Shown here piece after piece: positions 53,108 to 62,486 of a DNA stretch of 64,000 nt. Source of the DNA: DSVQ01 sp964484765. Its GTDB lineage: Bacteria; Planctomycetota; Planctomycetia; Planctomycetales; Planctomycetaceae. Every line of letters starts with the position of its first letter. The first letter of the stretch is position 1. Below the pieces are notes generated by a model that made no database searches, was not told where the DNA came from, and saw only the letters and a list, made by a program, of their open reading frames with translations. Location of the stretch: contig CAZAGI010000002.1 of the NCBI GenBank assembly GCA_964484765.1, positions 62,001-126,000 of the forward strand, given 5' to 3'. Both the position numbers and the translations under genes were made by a program.

Positions 53108-54328
53108 TTATCGATCCAGTTCCGCGGCGATGATGTTGATGCTGCCCAGCACGGCGACCACGTCGCTGAGCATGTGGTCCTTGATCATGTCCGGGAACGT
53201 GGCGAAGTGGATGTACGACGGCGGTCGGCAGCGGGCGCGGTACGAACGCCAGGTGCCGTCGCCGACGATGTAAAAACCGAGTTCGCCGTTGGGGGATTCC
53301 GTCGCGGCGTAAATTTCTTCCTTCGGACTGCCCGCCTGGCGGTTGGGCATGATCACTTCAAAGTGCTGAATCAAGCCTTCGATGCTGCGGTACACCGCGG
53401 GTTTGGCGGGAATCACGGCTTTGGTTTCCGGATCGACATTGATCGGCCCAGCGGGAATGTTTTCCATCGCCTGTTCGATGATCTTCAGGCTTTCCAACAT
53501 CTCGGCCATGCGGACGAGATACCGCGCGTAGCAGTCACCACCCTTCGAAGCCACGACTTTGAAGTCGAAGTCCGGGTACGCCAGATAGGGCTCGTCTTTG
53601 CGGATGTCGCGGAGCACACCCGACGCCCGTGCGAGCGGCCCGGTCACACCTTTGTTGATCGCGTCCTCTTTGCTCAGATAACCGACGCCCTGCACACGCT
53701 CGATGAAAATGCGGTTGCGGGTCAGCAGCTTGTGGACTTCTTCGTGGACCGGTCGAAAACCCGCGCAGAACTTGCGAATCTTGTCGACCCACGCGTTATC
53801 CACATCGAACATCACGCCGCCGACGCGGGTGTAACTCGTGTGAAACCGCTGGCCGGAAGCCGATTCGACGATGTCGTAAATCTGCTCCCGTAGCGTGAAG
53901 AAGTAGAGGAACGCGGTGAAGCCGCCGAGGTCGAGAGCGCAGGTACCGACATTCAGCAGATGGTCCTGGATCCGCATGATTTCCGCGAGAATCGTGCGGA
54001 TGTACTTGCAGCGCGGCGTCAGTTCAATATCGAGCAACTTCTCCACCGCGTTGTGCCAGGCGATTTCATTGGCCAGTGGCGAGATGTAGTTCATGCGGTC
54101 GACGATGGTCACATACTGGTTGAAGTCGAGGTCTTCGCCGAGCTTCTCGAAGCCGCTGTGCAGGTAGCCGATGTAGGGCACCGCTTTGACGACGCGTTCG
54201 CCGTCCAGCGTAAGCACCAGCCGCAGCGTGGTGTGCGTGGCGGGATGCTGCGGACCGAAGTTGAGCGTCCAGAGATATTCCTTCTCGGGAGCATCGAGTT
54301 CGGCGAGATCAGAAACTTGAAAGGGCAT
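53108..54328 (-). CDS. nuoD: NADH-quinone oxidoreductase subunit D (NuoD)
   Basis: Quinone-binding 49-kDa subunit of complex I, 406 residues. Diagnostic blocks: LNFGPQHPATHTTLRLVL (the conserved His-Pro-His region of the quinone site), GYLHSGFEKLGEDLDFNQYV, DRMNYISPLANE, LMRIQDHLLN-like AEIMRIQDHLLNVGTCALDLG, GGVMFDV and the C-terminal ESPNGELGFYIVGDG... KDHMLSDVVAVLGSINIIAAELDR. It is separate from NuoC, unlike in E. coli. Confidence 0.96.
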   Translation of the reverse strand: MPFQVSDLAELDAPEKEYLWTLNFGPQHPATHTTLRLVLTLDGERVVKAVPYIGYLHSGFEKLGEDLDFNQYVTIVDRMNYISPLANEIAWHNAVEKLLDIELTPRCKYIRTILAEIMRIQDHLLNVGTCALDLGGFTAFLYFFTLREQIYDIVESASGQRFHTSYTRVGGVMFDVDNAWVDKIRKFCAGFRPVHEEVHKLLTRNRIFIERVQGVGYLSKEDAINKGVTGPLARASGVLRDIRKDEPYLAYPDFDFKVVASKGGDCYARYLVRMAEMLESLKIIEQAMENIPAGPINVDPETKAVIPAKPAVYRSIEGLIQHFEVIMPNRQAGSPKEEIYAATESPNGELGFYIVGDGTWRSYRARCRPPSYIHFATFPDMIKDHMLSDVVAVLGSINIIAAELDR

Positions 54329-54378
54329 GAATCGTTCCGCAGCGGTATAAACCGATCACACTTGGCGATTGTTTGTGG

Positions 54379-54873
54379 TTAGCTTTCCGACCGCGTGATG
54401 ACCGGGAAGTTGTGGCGCTCGCCACGGCCCTTGAGCGGGTAGTCTTTCCGCAGCGGGAAGGCAGTGAATTCGTCGGGCATCAGGATGCGGCGCAGGTCGG
54501 GATGGCCTTCGAACTTGATACCGAACATGTCGTAGACTTCGCGCTCGGTCCAGTCGGCGGACTTCCAGAGCGGGTACATCGACGGCAGCGTCGGATCGGG
54601 GTCATTCACGAAAGTTTTGACAATCGTCCGTTCACCAGTCGACGTGTTGAGCAGCACGTACACCACGCCAAAGCGATCATCGGCGTCCTCATATTCGAGG
54701 TAATCGACGGCGGTGATGTCGACCAGCATGTCGAACCCGCCCTCGGACTTCAGGCAGGTGAGAACTTCCACGAGCCGTTCTTTCGGCACGCGCACGCGGT
54801 GATTGTCGCGGAAGTCGCTGAAGACGAGTCCCGCGGAGGGAAACCGGGCTTGCAGCAATTCTTGGTGGGACAT
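54379..54873 (-). CDS. nuoC: NADH-quinone oxidoreductase subunit C (NuoC)
   Basis: 30-kDa subunit of complex I. 164 residues from the ATG at 54873 (MSHQELLQARF), which has GAGG 6 nt upstream. Diagnostic: GGFDMLVDITAVDYLEYED, FGVVYVLLNTSTGERTIVKTFV and SADWTEREVYDMFGIKFEGHPDLRRILMPDEFTAFPLRKDYPLKGRGERHNF. The last block is the family signature. The upstream extension to 54897 is not needed. Confidence 0.95.
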   Translation of the reverse strand: MSHQELLQARFPSAGLVFSDFRDNHRVRVPKERLVEVLTCLKSEGGFDMLVDITAVDYLEYEDADDRFGVVYVLLNTSTGERTIVKTFVNDPDPTLPSMYPLWKSADWTEREVYDMFGIKFEGHPDLRRILMPDEFTAFPLRKDYPLKGRGERHNFPVITRSES

Positions 54874-54913
54874 GGTGGCCTCAAAATCCATTCGCAACCG
54901 CAGGAAAACCGCA

Positions 54914-55489
54914 CTAACTGAGCACCGGCAACTGCTCGTTGCCTTCGCGGATGCGGATCAATTCATCGGCATCGAACGGAGCCGGACCGGTCGCGACCGT
55001 CCGCTTGGCGAATTCACGACCATTGATCGTCCCGGTCTTAATGACCTTGTCCTGCAGGGCGATGATCCCGGCGATCAATTGTTCCGGCCGCGGCGGGCAG
55101 CCAGGGACGTACATGTCGACGGGGATAAAGCGGTCCACACCCTGCACGACGGCATACGTGTCGAACACGCCGCCGGTACAGGCACACGCGCCCATCGAGA
55201 TGCACCACTTCGGCTCCGGCATCTGCAGCCAGATGCGTTGCAGCACCGGCAACATCTTCATCACCACTCGGCCGGCGACGATCATCAAGTCGCATTGCCG
55301 GGGCGAGAACCGCATCACTTCCGCACCGAACCGCGAGAGATCGAAGCGGGACGACGCCGTCGCCATCAATTCAATCCCGCAGCACGCGGTCGCAAATGGC
55401 ATCGGCCAGAGACTGTTGGCTCGCGCCCAGTTCGCCGCGGCGTCGAGCGTCGTCATAAACACATTATCGGGAATGTCTTTTACCGCCAC
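54914..55489 (-). CDS. nuoB: NADH-quinone oxidoreductase subunit B (NuoB)
   Basis: Subunit carrying the terminal [4Fe-4S] cluster N2 that reduces quinone. 191 residues from a GTG at 55489, overlapping the nuoA stop by 10 nt and preceded by GGAG. Ligands are in FATACCGIELMA (Cys pair), SMGACACTGG and VPGCPPRPE, the exact family signatures. The C-terminus ends in a soluble tail. Confidence 0.96.
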   Translation of the reverse strand: MAVKDIPDNVFMTTLDAAANWARANSLWPMPFATACCGIELMATASSRFDLSRFGAEVMRFSPRQCDLMIVAGRVVMKMLPVLQRIWLQMPEPKWCISMGACACTGGVFDTYAVVQGVDRFIPVDMYVPGCPPRPEQLIAGIIALQDKVIKTGTINGREFAKRTVATGPAPFDADELIRIREGNEQLPVLS

Positions 55490-55857
55490 CGGAAGACTCC
55501 TTTACGCCAGGCGTAAACGTAAGCAATCGCCAGCGTGCCCATGAAGACGAGCATCACGCTGAAAACCGTGCTCCGCAACGCCGCGGGAACCCCGCCCGGA
55601 CCGAGATAAGCACTCACGGACCAAGGGTAGAGAAAGAGCAGTTCCACATCGAAGACGAGGAACAGGATTGCGACCAGATAGAACTTCACGTCGAACGGTT
55701 GACGCGCATCCCCGACCGGGTCCATCCCCGATTCGTACGGCATTTGCTTGACGTCCGTTTTTTTCTTCGGACCAAGGATGTGCGTCAGCACCAGATTGGT
55801 GACCGCGAACCCGACCAGCACCGCCGCATACAGCAGAATTGCGTCATAGGACGCCAT
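55480..55857 (-). CDS. nuoA: NADH-quinone oxidoreductase subunit A (NuoA)
   Basis: Three-helix membrane subunit of complex I that heads the nuo operon. 125 residues: helix ILLYAAVLVGFAVTNLVLTHIL, the loop KQMPYESGMDPVGDARQPFDVKFYLVAILFLVFDVELLFLYPW (conserved Tyr-Glu-Ser-Gly and Asp-Val-Glu) and a last helix FSVMLVFMGTLAIAYVYAWRKG. The ATG at 55857 is clear. The promoter presumably lies in the 290-nt gap toward tRNA-Leu. Confidence 0.95.
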   Translation of the reverse strand: MASYDAILLYAAVLVGFAVTNLVLTHILGPKKKTDVKQMPYESGMDPVGDARQPFDVKFYLVAILFLVFDVELLFLYPWSVSAYLGPGGVPAALRSTVFSVMLVFMGTLAIAYVYAWRKGVFRWR

Positions 55858-56147
55858 AACCGGTTTACCACCTTGGGGTTAGCGTAGGACACGTCTTGTG
55901 TCGTTGTTGCTCGCGGTCCAGACAAACTCCGTCCCTCTCCGGCCCCGCAGCGCTCGGATTCTAGACGCCAGCGCCCTGAAGTTCAACACAACCCGCAGAG
56001 TCCCTCAATCCTGAGAAAGTCGACAGCCTCTAAGGAGTTCGGAACACCACCTGTGTGGAACCATCTGGGAGGCAATGGTGCAAAAACACACCCGAGCGCT
56101 TGACGATTCTAGGCCTCGTCCTTCATCATACCTTGACTGACTCTCAA
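55858..56147. other. Intergenic region between nuoA and tRNA-Leu
   Basis: No gene or RNA structure is recognised. It should carry the promoter of the nuo operon (minus strand) and that of the tRNA gene (plus strand), but I could not fix either. Confidence 0.4.
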
Positions 56148-56231
56148 GCCGAAGTGGCGGAACTGGCAGACGCGCTGGACTCAAAATCCAGTGATAGCAA
56201 TATCGTGTGGGTTCGAGTCCCACCTTCGGCA
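56148..56231 (+). tRNA. tRNA-Leu (CAA)
   Basis: 84 nt with a full cloverleaf: acceptor GCCGAAG/CTTCGGC, anticodon stem CTGGA/TCCAG with the loop CTCAAAA (anticodon CAA, reads UUG), a long variable arm of the class II type (TGATAGCAATATCG) and T arm GTGGGTTCGAGTCCCAC. Discriminator A, as expected for leucine. CCA is not encoded. Confidence 0.95.
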
Positions 56232-56431
56232 TGTTCCTCCTGGAGTCCCGGTCGAACTCCCTCACGCCGAACTGGGATTCGTCGCGATTTTACGACGTAA
56301 GTGAATTCAAGCTTGTGATTTATGATGTGAATCCCGAAAGATTGTTGAAAATCGGTTGGCCTCACTATCTTTCGAAGTTCCAACCGATATACTTCCCTTA
56401 CCGCTGGTGGTAACCCCAGTTGGCACCCTGA

Positions 56432-56505
<74 letters not shown>

Positions 56506-56514
56506 CTCATCGAT

Positions 56515-56551
56515 AACCCCCGGGTCACGAAATGTGACACCGGGGGTTTTT
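56515..56551 (+). terminator. Rho-independent terminator after tRNA-Met
   Basis: AACCCCCGGGTCAC (56515-56528) pairs with GTGAC-a-CCGGGGGTT (56534-56548), one bulged A, loop GAAAT, then TTTT. It lies 10 nt after the tRNA. Confidence 0.88.
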
Positions 56552-56715
56552 CATTGGCAAGAATCAAGATTCGTGGGATACTTGTTTTTCGGGGAGATTA
56601 CTCGGTTTTCCTTGCCGACCATCAGGATTTTTGTCGCGATGAGTTTTCCGTTGGGCATATCCCATCGATGTCGGTAATTCCGTCGTTTTCCTCACAATAT
56701 CTCAGGGGAATTGAT

Positions 56716-57957
56716 GTGACCAACCTACGTATAGCAGTCCGCAGTGGGCTTGGCATTCTCTTCACGTTGGTTTGGGTGAGTGGTTGCGGAAAGAGTGACA
56801 CACCGACGGAACCGGTTACTCCTCAGTCTCAATCAGCGACGGCCCCGATTGTTCCTCAGCCAACCCCAACTGTACCCGTCGTCGAGGAAACCGGCACGGT
56901 CAAAGTGGAATTCGACATCACCGTCGATCCCAAGTCGATCATCACCATTGGCGGCAACGAATACACGAGGGCTGATTTGGACAAGGAAATTCAGCTCAAG
57001 CCCGGCATGTATACTCTTACAGTAACGGAGTCCGGCCTGGCTCTGCCGCCGCGATCGTTTTCGGTCGAAAAAGACCAACGCCGTGTCGTCCGCGTGTTCG
57101 AGCCAAACCGCAGAGCAGCCGAATGGGTTCTCGGCATCGGGGGCAAGGTTCGTGTTGTGATCAACGGCGAGCGGCAGGAAATAAAGTCCATTTCAGACTT
57201 GCCGCGGGCGAATTTCGTGATCGACGTCATCGACACGCAGCGCAAACCAATCACCGATGCTGATCTCGCAACCCTGGACGGCCTGACTCAACTCAAAGCG
57301 CTTTGGATTCGAGACGTCCCCATAACTGGCAGTGGGCTCGCTGATGTTCATGGGCTTACGGAACTTGAGGTTCTTGGCTTGGAGCGGACAAAAGTTGACG
57401 ATGCAAGTCTCCAGCATCTCAAGGAAATGCCCAAGCTCATCAACCTGCATTTAGACCGTACCTCAGTCACAGATGCCGGGCTGGCTTATCTCGTCGGGGC
57501 AAAACTGACGGCTCTGCGGCTTGGAGGTACGAACGTCACGAACGCAGGTATGGCCCACATCAAGTCTCTGTCCAGCCTCGTTGATCTCGATCTCGAAAAT
57601 GCAACACAAATCAGCGATGCTGGAGTCGCCCATATTAATCAACTCCCGAATCTGCGCAAACTCAACCTTCAGGCAACCGGGATTACGGACACCGGAGTTG
57701 CCCATCTTCGCGAGTTCAACCTTGTTGTACTCGGACTTCGCGGAACTCAAACGTCCGATGCGGCATTGGAACATCTAAGCAGCATGAAGAACCTGTCGGC
57801 GCTATCCGTGGGCAAGGCTGTCACGGATGCTGGCCTCGAGCACCTCAAGGGACTCAACAAGCTGGTCCACTTAAATGTCCAAGGAACAAAGGTCACCGAC
57901 AACGGCCTGCAGCAATTGAGAAACGCCCTGCCCAACCTGAAGGAGATTCTGCGCTAA
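56716..57957 (+). CDS. Leucine-rich-repeat lipoprotein
   Basis: 413 residues from a GTG at 56716, preceded by AGGGG. The start is followed by a lipoprotein signal (SGLGILFTLVWVSGC), then a Pro/Thr/Gln linker and a beta domain of about 100 residues. The C-terminal half holds about nine leucine-rich repeats of the LTDAGLAHL type (ITDADLATLDGL, VTDAGLAYLVGA, VTNAGMAHIKSL, ISDAGVAHINQL, ITDTGVAHLREF, VTDAGLEHLKGL, VTDNGLQQLRNAL), like the 'ribonuclease-inhibitor-type' repeats of planctomycetes. It probably binds protein partners in the periplasm or at the surface. The longer frame to 56554 runs through the terminator. Confidence 0.82.
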   Translation: MTNLRIAVRSGLGILFTLVWVSGCGKSDTPTEPVTPQSQSATAPIVPQPTPTVPVVEETGTVKVEFDITVDPKSIITIGGNEYTRADLDKEIQLKPGMYTLTVTESGLALPPRSFSVEKDQRRVVRVFEPNRRAAEWVLGIGGKVRVVINGERQEIKSISDLPRANFVIDVIDTQRKPITDADLATLDGLTQLKALWIRDVPITGSGLADVHGLTELEVLGLERTKVDDASLQHLKEMPKLINLHLDRTSVTDAGLAYLVGAKLTALRLGGTNVTNAGMAHIKSLSSLVDLDLENATQISDAGVAHINQLPNLRKLNLQATGITDTGVAHLREFNLVVLGLRGTQTSDAALEHLSSMKNLSALSVGKAVTDAGLEHLKGLNKLVHLNVQGTKVTDNGLQQLRNALPNLKEILR

Positions 57958-58042
57958 TCGTCATATCAGACGCATGGCGTTGTGAGCGCAGTTGTTCGGG
58001 AAATCCAGATATGGATGACTACCAGCTTGTGGGAGCGAATTC

Positions 58043-58067
58043 GAGTGGATCGCTTTGCGCTCCACTC
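58043..58067. terminator. Hairpin between convergent LRR and U32 genes
   Basis: GAGTGGA (58043-58049) pairs with TCCACTC (58061-58067) with an 11-nt loop. It lies in the short gap between two convergent genes and may end either transcript, but no T tract follows. Confidence 0.4.
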
Positions 58068-58107
58068 TCTGAATGCGCCCGGCAAGACACCGAGGCAGGC
58101 GGCGCGC

Positions 58108-60663
58108 TCATAGAATCGCGAGCGGGTTGCGGCGTTCTTCGAGGGTGCCGCGGGTAACACCGACGCGGTTGGCGGCTTCGAGGGCTTGCCACACGGCTTC
58201 CCCGGTGGTGACACCATGCAGCAGGTCACGATAGAGGGCTATGGTCCGGCGGGCTTGGTCGGCAGTTTCGTCGAGCAATTCCACTCGAAAATCACGCACG
58301 CCCTGTTCGAAGAGCGCGGGGACGATCTCCGCGGCGCTTTGCGGACGCGCGTTGTAGAGTGTGTTGCGGCAGCCGACATCCGCCTTGAGGGGATGCTCCG
58401 CCCCCACGCGATCACGCAGTTGAACCAGGTGTGTATCGCACGGGCGGCCGCAATTGGTCTTGTTCGTCCCGGGCGACATCACGGCACAGAAGACGCAGTG
58501 CTCCATGTGAAACATCGGCATGTGCTGGTGGATGACCGTTTCGATCCATCGCGGCGGCGTGTGCCGGACCAGGGCCAGCAACTGGTCGCGGTTGAGGTCG
58601 TACGATGCCGTGATGCGCAGGGCACCCTGGGCCATCAGCCAGTCCGCCGTGAGTTCGTTGGTAACATTGAGCGAGTAGTCGAGCACAAACGGAATCGCGT
58701 GTTCCTGACAGAACCGCATTCCGGCGAAATTGCGCACGAGCATCCCGTCCGAGGACCATTTGCGCAGAGCCGTGAAGATGCCGATTTCATCCGGCTTCTG
58801 AATACGCGGCGGGGCAAGCCAGATGGTCTTTCCGCCTGCACGCGCGATGGTTACCGCTTCGCGGTACTCACGGAGGTCCTGAAAATCCGCATACAGCGAT
58901 GTCACCGCGGTCGAATACGCCGCCGTGCGGAGTTGGTTCAGCGAGCGGCAGAGGACGTGCAACCGCGGTTCGGAGGAGGACGCATCTGGGAGGTGACTCG
59001 TTGTCGTCGTGTCGCGCATGGTTTGCAGGATGTCGGCATCGGCCAGCCGTCGCACCGGCGGTTGCCCGTTGCGTTCGGTCAGATCCTGAATCAGCGTCTG
59101 CCTCACCTGGGAGAGCACACTCAACGGCACCATTGGTCCGCCGGAGAGATCGCAGTGCACCTCTCGTAGACGAAACACGGTATGCCCGAGCCGCGCGAGT
59201 TGCTCCCGAAAGAAATCCTCGGTCGCCGGGCGGTTACGAGCAACCTGCAACGGGTCGGCACTGACCGCGGTTGCGCTCACGCCCGTGGTCGTTGTTGCAG
59301 CAATGCGAAGCGATTCACCAACCCGCGCAATAACATCAAAATCGACATCGACGCGGCGGACAGGATCAGCCGACGAAAACGATTGACGTAACCGCGCCGT
59401 CAGTTCCGGGTCGTCGGTCTTCCATAATTTCTGACCGGGAATGATCCGCGAATAGTCGAGGCTGTCCACCTGGAATTCGAGCTGTACCGTTCCTTCCGAG
59501 ACCGCCGCTTCGAGGCGTTGCCGTCCGCGATAAACTCCGAACACACGGCCGCCCTGTTCGGAATTTTCGACCATGCGGTCACCCTCGAAGACGATGCCAT
59601 CACCGCGTTTGAGTGGCGCTGCCAACTGAATCTCGACACGGTCACCGATCACACGCACCACTTCGCCGACGAGCACACCGCGTTTAGTGGAACTGAGCGC
59701 CGGGACCAGCCGCTTGTGATCGCACCCTTCCAGCCAACCGGGTGAAAAACCGCGGGAAAATGACAATTCCATCTCGCGACGGGCGTCTGGCTGCAGGACA
59801 ACCGGTTGGTTGAGCATCGCGGCATCAATCGCGGCCCGGTAATGCCGCGTGATGTTTGCGACGTATTCCGGCGTCTTCAACCGGCCTTCGATTTTGAACG
59901 AATTCACCCCCGCGGCGATGAGGTCTGGTGTGAGTTCATACGCCGCGAGGTCCTGCGGGCTGAGCAGGTATTTCTGCGGTCCGAGATCGACATCTTTTCC
60001 ATCGCAGATCAATTCGTACGGCAAGCGACACGCTTGCGCACATTGCCCGCGATTCGCGCTGCGGCCGCCGAGCGATTCGCTGGTGAGACATTGTCCCGAA
60101 TAGGCCACACACAACGCCCCGTGGACAAAGACTTCCAATTCAACGGACGTGTGCCGGCGGATCGCCCGGATTTCGTCCAGGGACAATTCTCGCGCGAGCA
60201 CGGCGCGTTCGATCCCCAGTTCCGCGGCGACGTTGATGCATTCCGCACTGGTCAGCGTCATCTGCGTCGACGCATGCAGCGGCAGATCGGGCGACAACTT
60301 GCGGATGAGTCGTGCGACGCCGATGTCTTGCACAAGGACGGCGTCGACGCCCATCTGCGTGATCGATTTCACGGCGGCGACAACATCCGGCAGTTCATCG
60401 GTGAACGCCAGCGTGTTGAGCGTCACGAAGCCCTTCACACCCCGTTGATGCAGATACCGCATCGCCTCGCGAGCTTCGTCGAGAGACAGATTGGCAGCCC
60501 GCGCCCGGGCGTTGAAGCCGATATCGAGACCAAAGTAAACCGCGTCCGCCCCGTTCTCCACCGCGGCGGGCAGACATGCCACACTCCCCACCGGCGCGAG
60601 CAACTCCGGCCGAATTAAGGTGATTGAGGACGAAACAGCAATTTCAGCGGCGGCGGTCGACAC
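58108..60663 (-). CDS. U32 family peptidase-like protein (RlhA-like, large form)
   Basis: About 851 residues from a GTG at 60663. The N-terminal U32 domain shows PELLAPVGSVACLPAAVENGADAVYFG, ADAVLVQDIGVARL-like DAVLVQDIGVARLIRKLSPDLPLHASTQMT, the Fe-S/metal cysteines of CVAYSGQCLTSESLGGRSANRGQCAQACRLPYE and FKIEGRLKTPEYV. A DUF3656-like region follows (beta-rich, 320-450). The C-terminal third carries another Cys set (MEHCVFCAVMSPGTNKTNCGRPC). Related E. coli RlhA hydroxylates C2501 of 23S rRNA, so an RNA-modifying role is more likely than proteolysis. Confidence 0.85.
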   Translation of the reverse strand: MSTAAAEIAVSSSITLIRPELLAPVGSVACLPAAVENGADAVYFGLDIGFNARARAANLSLDEAREAMRYLHQRGVKGFVTLNTLAFTDELPDVVAAVKSITQMGVDAVLVQDIGVARLIRKLSPDLPLHASTQMTLTSAECINVAAELGIERAVLARELSLDEIRAIRRHTSVELEVFVHGALCVAYSGQCLTSESLGGRSANRGQCAQACRLPYELICDGKDVDLGPQKYLLSPQDLAAYELTPDLIAAGVNSFKIEGRLKTPEYVANITRHYRAAIDAAMLNQPVVLQPDARREMELSFSRGFSPGWLEGCDHKRLVPALSSTKRGVLVGEVVRVIGDRVEIQLAAPLKRGDGIVFEGDRMVENSEQGGRVFGVYRGRQRLEAAVSEGTVQLEFQVDSLDYSRIIPGQKLWKTDDPELTARLRQSFSSADPVRRVDVDFDVIARVGESLRIAATTTTGVSATAVSADPLQVARNRPATEDFFREQLARLGHTVFRLREVHCDLSGGPMVPLSVLSQVRQTLIQDLTERNGQPPVRRLADADILQTMRDTTTTSHLPDASSSEPRLHVLCRSLNQLRTAAYSTAVTSLYADFQDLREYREAVTIARAGGKTIWLAPPRIQKPDEIGIFTALRKWSSDGMLVRNFAGMRFCQEHAIPFVLDYSLNVTNELTADWLMAQGALRITASYDLNRDQLLALVRHTPPRWIETVIHQHMPMFHMEHCVFCAVMSPGTNKTNCGRPCDTHLVQLRDRVGAEHPLKADVGCRNTLYNARPQSAAEIVPALFEQGVRDFRVELLDETADQARRTIALYRDLLHGVTTGEAVWQALEAANRVGVTRGTLEERRNPLAIL

Positions 60664-60709
60664 GAAGGTTTCTCAATTCATGAATGCGAGAGCGTCATTA
60701 TAAGCGATT

Positions 60710-61624
60710 TCACGGGCCAAATGGTGTTCGATCGGCGAGTGCGGGGACCAGCAGCGTCAGTGCTTTGGGCCGCACGGTGATTTCGACTGGTGTCATCCCG
60801 GCGGGATCGCCGTCGAGATGGACGGGAACCGGGGCATCGCTGGTGATGGTGGCCGAGGTCACTGACAGGCACGTCACATCGCGGCGGCGTTCGACCGTGC
60901 CCCACCACGCGGACCACAATAACCCCACTACGGACCAGAGCGATGTTCGCTGAACCAGCCGGAGTTCCAACCGGCCGTCATCGCCGACGGCATTCCGCGC
61001 CCATTTCAATCCCACGGCATAGGCCGGCAGGTTGAAGATCAGAACATGCTGTGCCGTGTGGACCAGACCCTGGGCATCGCGAACGGCGAGCTGCGGCCAA
61101 TCCTGACGGGTCGTACAACGCCAGATCGGGCCGAGATAATTCCATTTCGAGATGTGTCCGCGGCGGGCTTCGTGCACCTCGTGGATGATCGACGCATCAA
61201 GTCCGACTCCGGCGCAGATCACAAAGTGCCGGGAATTCACGCAACCGACATCCAACACCTGAGTGTGTCCGGCCTGAATGATAGCGGCGAGCTTCTTCCC
61301 GGAACGCGGCAGCCGGAAAGACTTCGCCAGCAGGTTTTCGGTCCCGAGCGGCAACACGGCCAATGGGATGCCAGGGTAACGGGTCAGGAGATCGCTGACG
61401 GTGCCGTCCCCTCCCGCGGCGACGAGGCAACGCACCCGCTGGCGACGGACGGGGTCCGACATCCAGGCGGCCAGACGATCGCGGTGGCGAAACATGCGGA
61501 CGCGGTAACCATGCACCCTGAGTTCGCGGACCAGATCGAACAATTCCCAGCGGCGGGTGCGAGCCCCGGCTTTCGGATTGCGCTGAATGATTACCGTGCG
61601 CGGCAACAGCAAATCGGAACTCAA
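60710..61624 (-). CDS. Diacylglycerol kinase-like lipid kinase (YegS/DagK_cat family)
   Basis: 304 residues. The N-terminal RNPKAGARTRRWELFDLV and the ATP-binding GGDGT (VAAGGDGTVSDLL) with the following GIPLAVLPLGTENLLAKSF (GTGNxxAR variant) are diagnostic for DAGK catalytic domains. C-terminal GVGLDASIIHEVHEARRGH and LDGDPAGMTPVEITVRP complete the fold. It phosphorylates a lipid alcohol such as diacylglycerol at the membrane face. The start is a TTG that overlaps the stop of a tiny zinc-ribbon gene, so translation is coupled. Confidence 0.88.
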   Translation of the reverse strand: MSSDLLLPRTVIIQRNPKAGARTRRWELFDLVRELRVHGYRVRMFRHRDRLAAWMSDPVRRQRVRCLVAAGGDGTVSDLLTRYPGIPLAVLPLGTENLLAKSFRLPRSGKKLAAIIQAGHTQVLDVGCVNSRHFVICAGVGLDASIIHEVHEARRGHISKWNYLGPIWRCTTRQDWPQLAVRDAQGLVHTAQHVLIFNLPAYAVGLKWARNAVGDDGRLELRLVQRTSLWSVVGLLWSAWWGTVERRRDVTCLSVTSATITSDAPVPVHLDGDPAGMTPVEITVRPKALTLLVPALADRTPFGP

Positions 61625-61803
61625 CCGCGGCCGCCTTCACAACAGGTTTGACAGATCGTGTGACACCGTTCGCAAACCCATTTCTGGCGGATTTCGATCA
61701 GATGGCCGCCGCACACCGGGCACACGGGCAAATCTTCCGCCGCTTCCACAGAGGGTGTAGTCGGTGGAATCGGAGATGGGGGTGGTGGCTGGGGGTCATT
61801 CAT
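61621..61803 (-). CDS. Small zinc-ribbon protein coupled to the lipid kinase
   Basis: 60 residues. A Pro-rich N-terminus (residues 5-20) precedes a cysteine motif CPVCGGHL..WVCERCHTICQTCC, with two CxxC pairs plus further Cys and His that could bind zinc. Small proteins with this CPVCGGxLIEIRxKxxC pattern are widespread in planctomycetes. Its stop overlaps the TTG start of the lipid kinase, which suggests that the two work together. Function unknown. Confidence 0.7.
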   Translation of the reverse strand: MNDPQPPPPSPIPPTTPSVEAAEDLPVCPVCGGHLIEIRQKWVCERCHTICQTCCEGGRG

Positions 61804-61842
61804 GGTGTGCTGCTCGTATCCCGTGTGCCACCGGCGGCTCCT

Positions 61843-62448
61843 TTACCCCAGAGTCCGCAGGATGGTGATACCCCGTTGAATGTAAATCACGCCGCTCCAC
61901 AATGTCACCAGCACCATCGCCCAGAGTGTGACGTCGCGCAAGACGACCATCGAAACGGGTCCGATCGTCCAGTCATGCATTACCGGGTCCATCGCCAGCA
62001 GCGCGACGGTTCCCGCAACACATTGCAGGAACATCTTTAGTTTCCCGGCTGTCGACGCCGAGAAATCGGCCCCACGCTGCTCGAGAAATCCGCGCAGACT
62101 GGTGACCAGCATCTCGCGTCCCAGCACCGCAATGACCATCCACGCCGTTACCCCAGATTCCCGATAAGGCAACAGAAATAGAAACACCCCGGCGGTGATG
62201 AACTTGTCCACGAACGGGTCCATGATGCGGCCCAGTTGCGTGATGAGCTGATACTTCCGCGCGATGTAACCGTCGAGAATGTCCGTGAGCACCGCAAAGA
62301 CGAACAACGCTGCAGACCACACCCAGCCGACACCGGCGGACATCATTCCGAACAGTACAAACGACAACGCCAGCCGTACGAACGTGATGATGTTCGGCAG
62401 GTTGAGATTGCGTTCGGAAACGGTCGTCGTAGAATGCGGAATGGTCAT
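61843..62448 (-). CDS. pgsA: CDP-diacylglycerol--glycerol-3-phosphate 3-phosphatidyltransferase (PgsA)
   Basis: Membrane enzyme that makes phosphatidylglycerol phosphate. 201 residues from the ATG at 62448 (MTIPHSTTTV). The CDP-alcohol phosphotransferase signature DG(x)2AR(x)8G(x)3D(x)3D is complete in DGYIARKYQLITQLGRIMDPFVDK, with LPNIITFVRLALSF before it and several transmembrane helices after. It sits between the small zinc-ribbon gene and the VapC-like gene, all on the same strand. The frame is open upstream to 62499, overlapping the toxin gene. Confidence 0.94.
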   Translation of the reverse strand: MTIPHSTTTVSERNLNLPNIITFVRLALSFVLFGMMSAGVGWVWSAALFVFAVLTDILDGYIARKYQLITQLGRIMDPFVDKFITAGVFLFLLPYRESGVTAWMVIAVLGREMLVTSLRGFLEQRGADFSASTAGKLKMFLQCVAGTVALLAMDPVMHDWTIGPVSMVVLRDVTLWAMVLVTLWSGVIYIQRGITILRTLG

Positions 62449-62486
62449 TCGCGATTGCTTGAGTGAATATGTAATTGATCGCTGCG

